Below, in pieces: positions 57,046 to 64,000 of a stretch of DNA of 64,000 bases; the first letter of the stretch is position 1, and the number at the start of each line of letters is the position of its first letter. Position numbers and translations under genes: made by a program. The notes under the pieces were generated by a model that ran no database searches, was not told where the DNA came from, and saw only the letters and a program-made list of their open reading frames with translations. The stretch is from Akkermansiaceae bacterium (GTDB taxonomy: Bacteria > Verrucomicrobiota > Verrucomicrobiia > Verrucomicrobiales > Akkermansiaceae), in the NCBI GenBank assembly GCA_024233115.1, contig JACKQB010000002.1, forward strand, positions 62,001-126,000. The letters run 5' to 3'.

Positions 57046-58425
57046 TTAGTAATTTAGTTTAGCGCCTTTCCCCGGCTTATTCCGCTCGCCCAACCACCAT
57101 TCCTTGGGGCCCTCGGCTTCGATGCCTTGCCAGACTTGAAAGAGAGCTTTTTTCATCTCATCGGTTTTTTCAGGCATTTTTTTGGCGAGGTCATTCTCCT
57201 CTTTGGCATCTTTCTGAACTTCATAGAGCTGGAATTTGTTCATCTCATCGTTGCTGATGATTTTCCAATCGCCGATGCGCAGAGCTAAGCGGTCATTGGC
57301 ACCGGAGACGTGGGTTCGCCAGAATAGCGGGACTTTTCGTGTCACGGGCTTACCGGCCAGCGCCGGAAGCATGCTGACACCATCGATGGTGCGATCGGTG
57401 GGTTGCGGTATTCCCGTGATCGCCAGGATGGTGGAAAACACATCCGACCCGATCACCGGGATGTCACTGGTGGTGCCCTCTTTGACATGCTTAGGCCATC
57501 GCACGACTCCTGGCACGCGGATGCCGCCTTCGTAACTACTGCGCTTGCCTCCTCGCAAACCTCCCGTTGTTCCTCCGTAACGCTGAACCGGACCGTTGTC
57601 GGATGTGAAAAACACAAATGTATTCTCGCTGACACCGGCTTTATCCAGTGCCGCCATCACCTGTCCCAGGGCGTGATCCATCTGGCTGATATTGCCCATG
57701 TATTTGCTGTTTTTGTGGCCGTTGTAGAGAGCTGAAAACTGGGAGTCCGTGGCAATCGGCGAGTGCGGTTCGTGCACCCAAACCGAAAGCGCGAACGGCT
57801 TTTTGGGATCGTGGATATTTTCCAACCAATGTGCCGCTTCGGAAGCGACGATTTGCGCGGAATACCCCTCTATTTTGCCGACAGGTTTTCCGTTACGGAC
57901 AAAATTATCCGGGTTCTTGTGGCTTGGGCTGGCGTTGTTGTGGGTGTATAGCCAGTAGTCGTAGCCGTGGTCTCCCGGTTGCGGGAACCGGGGGTTATTA
58001 AACTGCTGTTTTGAATTGAGGTGCCATTTTCCGACGTGACAGGTTTCATACCCAATGCCCTTGAGTAACTCAAGGTAGGTAATCTCGCTTGCCCGCAGAT
58101 GGGCTTCATGGTTTCCAGAAAGATGCCGCCAGACACCATTGCGATACGGGGTTCTTCCTGTTAGGATGGCGGCACGCGATGGTGAACACACACCGCAAGC
58201 CGAGTAACACTGGGTGAGTTTCACTCCCTGGGACGCCAGCTTATCGAGATTAGGCGTTTTGATCAGTGGGTGACCGTAGGTAGCGGAATCCCCCCACCCC
58301 ATGTCATCAGCGATGAAGACGACAAAGTTGGGTTTTGCTTTTTCCTCAGCATGACCGGTGACGGCAAGAAAAATGCCGAACATGATGGTTCGCGCACTCA
58401 TTGGAATGATGTGTGATAGATTCAT
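57046..58425 (-). CDS. S1-family sulfatase 9 (pair member B)
   Basis: 459 residues. IADDMGWGDSATYGHPLIKTPNLD; Cys80 in CSPSRAAILTG; RNGVWRHLSGN; GKWHLNSKQQFN; FTSDNGPVQRYGG. Close paralogue of the sulfatase at 49.1-50.5 kb. ATG 58425 overlaps the preceding sulfatase stop by ATGA, indicating translational coupling; a start at 58401 (MSARTIMFG) would give a shorter signal peptide. The hydrophobic N terminus ends TGHA. Confidence 0.93.
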   Translation of the reverse strand: MNLSHIIPMSARTIMFGIFLAVTGHAEEKAKPNFVVFIADDMGWGDSATYGHPLIKTPNLDKLASQGVKLTQCYSACGVCSPSRAAILTGRTPYRNGVWRHLSGNHEAHLRASEITYLELLKGIGYETCHVGKWHLNSKQQFNNPRFPQPGDHGYDYWLYTHNNASPSHKNPDNFVRNGKPVGKIEGYSAQIVASEAAHWLENIHDPKKPFALSVWVHEPHSPIATDSQFSALYNGHKNSKYMGNISQMDHALGQVMAALDKAGVSENTFVFFTSDNGPVQRYGGTTGGLRGGKRSSYEGGIRVPGVVRWPKHVKEGTTSDIPVIGSDVFSTILAITGIPQPTDRTIDGVSMLPALAGKPVTRKVPLFWRTHVSGANDRLALRIGDWKIISNDEMNKFQLYEVQKDAKEENDLAKKMPEKTDEMKKALFQVWQGIEAEGPKEWWLGERNKPGKGAKLNY

Positions 58426-59852
58426 TTTTTGGGGGGAGATAGTTTGTTTTTCCTGCCTTCGATTGATTTCTTGTTTTTTCTCGACCTTGCTTTGGACTTT
58501 GGGGGACGGTTGTTTTGGGCCCGTTCCTTCTGGTCCCAGCCCACCCGTTCGCAGTAGGCATCCATATTTTTGCGTAACTGACCTGCCCGTTCGGGCATTT
58601 GTTGCAGGAGGTTTTTCGATTCGCCCGGATCATCCCGGAGCGACCACAGATGCTCCTTGCCGGATTCCAGCTCACGGTAAAACTTGTAGCCATCCTGGAT
58701 AATGGCGACATCCAGTGCCCCATGCCCAATTATTTGAGCGGAGCGAAAGACCATGAAGGGATCACGCCGTATCACCTTGGTCTTACCGCCACTGGTGCAT
58801 AGCGGCAGCAGGCTTCCGCCCTCCACCGCTTTGGGGATGTCTTTGCTGGCACCAGCCATATCCAGCACCGTCGGGAGAATATCCCAACCCACAACGGGTT
58901 CGCTGGACGAAATACCGGCTGGAATTCCGGGGCCGCGGATAATAAAGGGAACGCGGATGCCGCCTTCGCTGATCACGTATTTGTGACTGCGTAGCGGATA
59001 GGATTTGTAAAAATCGCGTTTTGCCACTGGCTGTCCCTTATCGCGCTTAAACTCATAGCCGTTATCCGCAGTGTAAATAATATAGGTATTTTCCGCAATA
59101 CCCAGCTTGTCGAGGGTACCCAGGATCGCGCCCACGGCCGTATCCAGCTCCTCATTCATCGCCGCCCATAGTGGGTCGTTCTGATATTGCGTCGCCTGGC
59201 CAGACCTCGCCTCATATTTCGCAATGGTTTCCGGGAGTGCCTGATAGGTTAAATGATTGGCGTAGAACGAGACCTGCAGGAAAAAAGGATGCTTACTCGC
59301 AACTTGCTTTTCCATAAACGCATTCGCCTTTTGGGTCAGCGAGCGAGTCATTTTCGGATCTTTGGGGTCCTTGCTCTGCTCGTTCATGGTCTGGCCATCA
59401 CTCTCGTCAAAGCCGATCTCTTCCGGTGTCCGCGACCGCTGGTGCCACTTGCCAAAATGGGCTGCCTTATACTGCGGATAGGCAGTTTTCAAACGGCTGA
59501 CCATCGCATCCGAAGTAGGCGGCAGGGTCTTGGGTGCCTGGGTGGCAAACTTCTTGAGTGCGGTCGGGGTCATACCATACTGAATGCTTGTGCGTGATGG
59601 ATCACAAACGGCCCCTGCGGAATAGGCCATCGAAAAGCGGATACCACTTTCTGCGAGCTGATCGGTATTAGGCGTTTGGTAATAGCTACTGCCCGATTCC
59701 GGAATTTCCGGATCGGCCTTGATAGACAAGGCATTCCATCCCATGTCATCGGTCAGGATCAGCACAATATTCGGAGGTGCCGGATTTGCCTGTAGCACGC
59801 AAGCCGTCAGCAGAACAAGTGCCCCCTTACTGATCAATCGTCCCATGTTCAT
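58422..59852 (-). CDS. S1-family sulfatase 10 with altered active-site motif and basic tail
   Basis: 476 residues, signal peptide to ~22. LTDDMGWNALSIKAD metal motif; Cys83 in CDPSRTSIQYG, where the usual T-G at the end of the motif is Y-G. TADNGYEFKRDKGQ is the second metal segment. Residues after ~448 are very basic (SKARSRKNKKSIEGRKNK, ending PPKK). It is coupled to sulfatase 9 by ATGA. Distantly related to the others here; the core Cys-x-Pro-x-Arg needed for formylglycine formation is intact. Confidence 0.9.
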   Translation of the reverse strand: MNMGRLISKGALVLLTACVLQANPAPPNIVLILTDDMGWNALSIKADPEIPESGSSYYQTPNTDQLAESGIRFSMAYSAGAVCDPSRTSIQYGMTPTALKKFATQAPKTLPPTSDAMVSRLKTAYPQYKAAHFGKWHQRSRTPEEIGFDESDGQTMNEQSKDPKDPKMTRSLTQKANAFMEKQVASKHPFFLQVSFYANHLTYQALPETIAKYEARSGQATQYQNDPLWAAMNEELDTAVGAILGTLDKLGIAENTYIIYTADNGYEFKRDKGQPVAKRDFYKSYPLRSHKYVISEGGIRVPFIIRGPGIPAGISSSEPVVGWDILPTVLDMAGASKDIPKAVEGGSLLPLCTSGGKTKVIRRDPFMVFRSAQIIGHGALDVAIIQDGYKFYRELESGKEHLWSLRDDPGESKNLLQQMPERAGQLRKNMDAYCERVGWDQKERAQNNRPPKSKARSRKNKKSIEGRKNKLSPPKK

Positions 59853-59873
59853 GTTTGTTTTCTTCGATTTGAT

Positions 59874-61277
59874 TTACTGCGTTTTACGGGTCGACAATGC
59901 TTTGGGGTTTTCCACGGAAGCAGCAGGGCGACTGTTCTGAGCCAACTCCTTCTCAAAGTCACTGATGTATCCTTGTAACCGGGCAACCACTTCGGGGTTG
60001 TCCCTCAACAGATTCTTTTTCTCTCCGATATCTGTCGCCAAATTGTAGAGTGCGACTGGTTTGCGACCTTTCACGTGCAGCTTCCAGTTTCCTGAGCGCA
60101 CCGCTGCAAGTGCATTCTTCTTATGGTAGAAGAAGGCCTCGTGGGGGGCATCCCCGTTCCCGGACAACACCGGCCAGATGTCCTTACCGTCGATTACGCG
60201 GTCATCTGGAATTCCAGCACCAGCCAGCTTCGCAAAAGTCGGCAAAAGATCCATGGCGGTCATGAGTTCATCCCGGTCAACGCCCGCCGGTATGTTGCCA
60301 GGCCAGCGAACCACGGTGGGCACGCGCATACCACCCTCGAAGGTAGACCCTTTTTTACCTTTCAATGGAGTGGCCTTTCCTACCATCGGTCCGTTGTCGG
60401 AAGTAAAGATCACCAGGGTGTTGTCATCGATGCCATACTTTTTCAGGGCTTCCAGAACCTGCCCGACCGACCAATCGATTTCGCCGATCGCAGAAGCATA
60501 CATTTTATCCCGGGTGGGGTAGTCGATCGTCTTGTTTTGTTTCTCCTGGGCGAGTTTCGCTTTCAGCGAATCGGGCACATTCTTCCTGAACGGCGGGGAC
60601 ACGGAGATCGGTCGATGGGGCACCGGGTGTGGGAGATAGAGGAAAAACGGCGCGTCCTTGTTTTCCTGGATGAAACGGACCGCCCGCTCGGTAATGCGCT
60701 TAGTCAGGTAGTCGGCGTCCGGTTCCAGCTCGACCACCGTCGCATCTTCTAACAACGGTAGTGGTGGAAAGTGGTATTTTTTGTCATTGCCATGAAACGG
60801 ATGGATGTCGTGGCTGTAAGGTATGCCGAAAAACACATCGAAGCCCTGTTGCCGAGGCAAGAATTCCGGCTGGTCACCGAGGTGCCACTTGCCGAACATG
60901 CCTGTTTTATAGCCTGCCGATTTCAACACTTCGGCAATCGTCAACTCAGACGGATTGAGCCCTTTGGGATCGCCTGCGAGCAAGACGTTTTCGGCCATGC
61001 CAACCCGCTTGGGATAGCTGCCGGTCATCAAGGCGGCGCGCGACGGCGTGCAAACCGCACCGGCCATATAAAAACTGGTTAGGCGTGCACCTTCCTTCGC
61101 CATTTGATCGATTCTCGGAGTATTGACATGCTTGCCACCAAAACATCCCAGGTCGGCATAGCCCTGGTCATCGGTGAGGATTATCACCAAGTTCGGCGGC
61201 TGTCTGCCTTCAGCTAACACACTGCTAACCAAACAAACCCCCAGAAGAAACCCTGTCCATTTATTCATCATCATCAT
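59874..61277 (-). CDS. S1-family sulfatase 11
   Basis: 467 residues; N terminus MMMMNK offers several starts within 9 bases, then a signal peptide ending LAEG. LTDDQGYADLGCFGGKHVNTPRID; Cys76 in CTPSRAALMTG; GKWHLGDQPEFLPRQQGFDVFFGIPYSHDI; FTSDNGPMVGKATPLKGKKGSTFEGGMRVP. The block after GFD with SHDIHPF matches arylsulfatase A-like enzymes. The 80-bp gap to the next upstream gene has no terminator. Confidence 0.93.
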   Translation of the reverse strand: MMMMNKWTGFLLGVCLVSSVLAEGRQPPNLVIILTDDQGYADLGCFGGKHVNTPRIDQMAKEGARLTSFYMAGAVCTPSRAALMTGSYPKRVGMAENVLLAGDPKGLNPSELTIAEVLKSAGYKTGMFGKWHLGDQPEFLPRQQGFDVFFGIPYSHDIHPFHGNDKKYHFPPLPLLEDATVVELEPDADYLTKRITERAVRFIQENKDAPFFLYLPHPVPHRPISVSPPFRKNVPDSLKAKLAQEKQNKTIDYPTRDKMYASAIGEIDWSVGQVLEALKKYGIDDNTLVIFTSDNGPMVGKATPLKGKKGSTFEGGMRVPTVVRWPGNIPAGVDRDELMTAMDLLPTFAKLAGAGIPDDRVIDGKDIWPVLSGNGDAPHEAFFYHKKNALAAVRSGNWKLHVKGRKPVALYNLATDIGEKKNLLRDNPEVVARLQGYISDFEKELAQNSRPAASVENPKALSTRKTQ

Positions 61278-61357
61278 CGTGCCAGGAGCCAGCCCTTTTC
61301 TTTACCTTTTTGTGATTCACTCATACTCAGTTCAAAGTCCATTGATTGATTCTTCGG

Positions 61358-62932
61358 CTATTTTCTCGGCTTCTTCCTACGCCCGGGTTCTTTTGCGGCA
61401 GGCACTGGCAACTTGCCGTCGCCTGGCTGATTGGAGAAGCGGTAGGGGTCGAAGTGCTTGCGCATCTCTTCGAGCAGAAGCAGCTCCATTTCCTTGAGTT
61501 TCCCAGCATAGGCCGGATCTTTTGCGAGATTGGTTTGCTTCGGATTCGGTGTGGAATGCGTGAGTGCAATCACCGTCGGATCGTGGTGTTCGGGCAACAG
61601 CTCATCGGGGTTTTCGGCCAGGTTGAAAAGCTGGGTTTCACAAACACCTTCCTTGGTCGATTCATAGCGGATTAGTTTCCAGTCGCCTTTTTTCACACAG
61701 CGGATACCGGGTTTGGCACCACCGCAATATGCGCCGTAGAGCACCTCGCGAACTGAGTCCTTTTTCCCCTCGAGAACCGGTTTGAAGCTAATACCCTCAC
61801 TGGTCTTCGGCGCTTCAATTCCAGCGAGGTCGCAGAGGGTTGCAAGCGCGTCGAGATGGTAGATGTTTCCCGTCGCACGGGTGCCTGGTTTGATGCCGGG
61901 GCCTTTGACGATGTAGGGGACGCGGAAGGTGTGCTGGTAGAGGTTCTGCTTCCCCTGCAGTCCGTGTCGACCGATCGCCATTCCGTGGTCGGAGGTGTAG
62001 ATGATATAGGTGTTCTCCAGTTCGCCCATGTGCTTCAGTTTTTCCAGGACCGCGCCAATCTGGACATCGATATTCTCGCTACAGGCGAACTCGCGCCCCA
62101 GCTCATTGCGAATGGTGCGCTCATCACGGTTGGTCCAGACCCCGCTGACATCAACCTCGTCGCGCACCTTGAGGTCCGTATTGTTAAACGGATGCCTGGG
62201 GAGATAATTGGAGGGAAGCTTCGGTTGTTTCGGATTTGCCGGAGGGAGGCTTTTTTTATCCTTGTGGTTCACCGCGCCATATTTGGCGAGAAGTTCGGGC
62301 TTCCCATCCCGGGTATCGTGGGGATGAGAAAAACCAAAGTAGATCAAAAACGGCGCCTTATCGTTAGATGCCTCGCGCTGCTCAAGATAGTTGAGCACTT
62401 GTTTCGCGTGCCAGGCACTGCCGGTCGCATCGGTGCCGCCCCGCTTGGTGGAATCATGCACCACGGTAAACTTCTTGTTCGCGGCCGCGTAGCTGTTGCC
62501 TTTTTTGCAGGTTCGCATGGTGTCGTAGCCCGCCGCATTAAACACCGCCGCCAAGGTATGATCCGCCAGGTCCGCCGGCACATGCCTTGGGTCCGCGGAA
62601 AGCGGGCTCCTACCGGGTGTTGTTTTATCCGGCACATGCCAAAGCGTGCGACCGGACATGATCATGTGGCGCGACGGAGTACATACGCCGCCACACCAGG
62701 CTCCCATCTGATAGGCACCATCGATCACCATCCCCCCGGCGGCGAGCCGGTCAATCACCGGGGTTTCCAGTGACGAATTCCGGTCGTAGACCTTGAGATC
62801 AAAGGCGGCCTGGTCATCGGCCACGATAAACAGGATGTTGGGTCGTTTCGCTGCAGGTGCTTCCGTGCTCAGACCAACCATCAACAAAGGCATTGCGCCT
62901 AAAACCAACAAGATTTTGCATTTATTATTCAT
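61358..62932 (-). CDS. S1-family sulfatase 12 with basic tail
   Basis: 524 residues, signal peptide to ~28. IVADDQAAFDLKVYDRNSSLETPVID; Cys84 in CTPSRHMIMSG, preceded by WCGG; YTSDHGMAIGRHGLQGKQNLYQ has His where most have Asn in the S-D-N-G motif, as in iduronate-2-sulfatase-like and choline-sulfatase-like groups. The C terminus is basic (AKEPGRRKKPRK). A 69-bp gap with a small AT-rich leader separates it from the sulfatase beyond. Confidence 0.92.
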   Translation of the reverse strand: MNNKCKILLVLGAMPLLMVGLSTEAPAAKRPNILFIVADDQAAFDLKVYDRNSSLETPVIDRLAAGGMVIDGAYQMGAWCGGVCTPSRHMIMSGRTLWHVPDKTTPGRSPLSADPRHVPADLADHTLAAVFNAAGYDTMRTCKKGNSYAAANKKFTVVHDSTKRGGTDATGSAWHAKQVLNYLEQREASNDKAPFLIYFGFSHPHDTRDGKPELLAKYGAVNHKDKKSLPPANPKQPKLPSNYLPRHPFNNTDLKVRDEVDVSGVWTNRDERTIRNELGREFACSENIDVQIGAVLEKLKHMGELENTYIIYTSDHGMAIGRHGLQGKQNLYQHTFRVPYIVKGPGIKPGTRATGNIYHLDALATLCDLAGIEAPKTSEGISFKPVLEGKKDSVREVLYGAYCGGAKPGIRCVKKGDWKLIRYESTKEGVCETQLFNLAENPDELLPEHHDPTVIALTHSTPNPKQTNLAKDPAYAGKLKEMELLLLEEMRKHFDPYRFSNQPGDGKLPVPAAKEPGRRKKPRK

Positions 62933-63001
62933 CGTTTGATGTCACACGGTTCAAATATTCGTTGTTGTCCTGGTGGTTGTTTGTTAGGAAATCATGAAGA
63001 G

Positions 63002-64000
63002 CTACCTTCTTTTTTTGCGCCCTCTTTTCTCGGTTTTCATTTTTCCGGCTCCGGTCGGTCCGCCGGTATAGGACTCATCCCACTTCAGGGTGGGCGCCTG
63101 CCATTCGGGAATACCGGTGCTCGCCTTCTGGGCATTGAAATCGACATGGAACGGTTTTTCCTTTGCCAGCGGCACGCCGTCGTTGACCATGAGCGGACGG
63201 GCATCATCCCAGAACTTCCCGTAGGCTTTTTTCATCTCGGAAACAAGCTCCGGGTATTGTGCCGTCACATCCACAGTCTGCCCTGGATCATTTTCCATGT
63301 CGTAGAGCACGCCTTCAACGAGCCGGAAGCGCTGGTTGCGCACGGAGTAGCTTTTCCACTTAAATGCATCGGGATTTTCGCCGCGATTCCAGCGGGTCAC
63401 ATGCTGGAAATGCAGCCGGTCCTCCCAAGCAGGGTCTTTCTCCAGCATCAAAGGCTTCAGGCTTCGGCCTTCGAATTTTTGCGTTGCTGGAAGCTCAGCG
63501 CCTGCAAGGTCGGCCAAGGTCGGCAGGATATCGAGATAGCTGACCACCCTGTCCACGGTTCGCCCCTCATTAATCACCCCACCCCAGCGCACAAAAAACG
63601 GCACCCGGACACCGCCCTCCTCGACGGTTCCCTTGAGGCCCTTCATGCCTGCGTTGTAGGACATCATCGCTTTGCCCTCTTGGTCGGTACCGAGCTTCAC
63701 CTGGGGACGACCAGCCTTGCCGTTTAGTCCGCAACCGCTGGTTGTCGTACCATTGTCAGAGGTAAAGATGATGATCGTGTTCTCCATGATCCCCCACTCT
63801 TCCAGCTGGTTGAACAGCTGCCCCATGCAGTCGTCGATATGCTCGATCATGCCGTAAAATCCGGCCGCTTTATGGTTAAACCCGAGATCCAGAAAAACCT
63901 TCTGATAGGTTGGCGGTGCCACAAACGGGCTGTGCGGTGCATTGGTTGATAGATAGGCGAGAAACGGTTTATCGGAATCCTTGACCGATTGAATCCAGCC
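63002..64000 (-). CDS. S1-family sulfatase 13, N terminus outside window (trio member C), basic tail
   Basis: Only the C-terminal 332 residues are visible; the frame is open to base 64000, so the catalytic Cys lies beyond the window. Seen: FLAYLSTNAPHSPFVAPP, FTSDNGTTTSG, EEGGVRVPFFVRWGG, and the ending LMVNDGVPLAKEKP then GIPEWQAPTL, which places it with the sulfatases at 43.9 and 55.6 kb. Unlike those two it carries a ~28-residue extension ending in KMKTEKRGRKKRR. Confidence 0.9.
   Translation of the reverse strand, partial: GWIQSVKDSDKPFLAYLSTNAPHSPFVAPPTYQKVFLDLGFNHKAAGFYGMIEHIDDCMGQLFNQLEEWGIMENTIIIFTSDNGTTTSGCGLNGKAGRPQVKLGTDQEGKAMMSYNAGMKGLKGTVEEGGVRVPFFVRWGGVINEGRTVDRVVSYLDILPTLADLAGAELPATQKFEGRSLKPLMLEKDPAWEDRLHFQHVTRWNRGENPDAFKWKSYSVRNQRFRLVEGVLYDMENDPGQTVDVTAQYPELVSEMKKAYGKFWDDARPLMVNDGVPLAKEKPFHVDFNAQKASTGIPEWQAPTLKWDESYTGGPTGAGKMKTEKRGRKKRR

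Noticed and set aside
31956..64000. Classical Bacteroidota-type PUL with SusC/SusD
   Set aside because: No TonB-dependent receptor or SusD-like lipoprotein is encoded in the array.

Overview
The window looks like a chromosome segment of a marine-type Verrucomicrobiota, most likely order Verrucomicrobiales (an Akkermansiaceae or Rubritaleaceae relative). The grounds are a Verru_Chthon cassette protein A gene, a tricorn-type protease, a DUF4126 protein, a eukaryote-like type II glutamine synthetase, DUF1080 proteins, thirteen S1-type sulfatases, and leaders that mostly lack a Shine-Dalgarno sequence. This placement is inferred from gene content; no 16S rRNA or tRNA gene was seen.

Region 1 (1-17.7 kb) is housekeeping and envelope genes. 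On the + strand it starts with a coiled-coil/TPR protein cut by the window edge, a tricorn-like protease, a MoeB-rhodanese fusion and thymidylate kinase. A perfect 28-bp inverted repeat fills the gap between the last two. Three minus-strand genes follow: an alpha/beta-hydrolase-like secreted protein, a secreted unknown, and a frameshifted Verru_Chthon protein A. Then comes a + strand run of DUF4126, tatC, yicC, trpF and crcB.

Region 2 (17.7-31 kb) is nitrogen assimilation. A near-consensus sigma-54 promoter precedes a six-gene operon: nitrate transporter, nirB, nirD, a PP2C phosphatase/Ser-Thr kinase fusion, a DmsB-DmsC-like electron-transfer fusion, and a cytoplasmic molybdopterin nitrate reductase. 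The operon is flanked by direct repeats made of the crcB 3' end, and the two copies differ only at synonymous positions within the coding part. Downstream are a DUF1080 gene, a very small kinase-like gene overlapping a second PP2C gene, and type II glutamine synthetase with its own sigma-54 promoter and a strong terminator. Nitrate uptake, reduction to ammonium and ammonium capture are therefore all present, and two phosphatase/kinase modules lie among them.

Region 3 (31-64 kb) is a minus-strand array for a sulfated, fucose-rich polysaccharide (fucoidan-like is the leading inference; fucosylated, sulfated animal glycans are the alternative). It holds 13 sulfatases (one cut by the window end), three GH29 alpha-L-fucosidases, a GH141-like parallel beta-helix protein, a beta-propeller glycoside hydrolase, a sialate-O-acetylesterase-type esterase, a BD-FAE-like esterase and a tandem DUF1080 protein. 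Nearly all have signal peptides. Gaps are short and several neighbours overlap by ATGA, so the genes are probably co-transcribed in blocks. No transporter, SusCD pair, regulator or sulfatase maturase is present. Four sulfatases end in strongly basic Lys/Arg tails, which I regard as the most unusual protein-level feature of the array.
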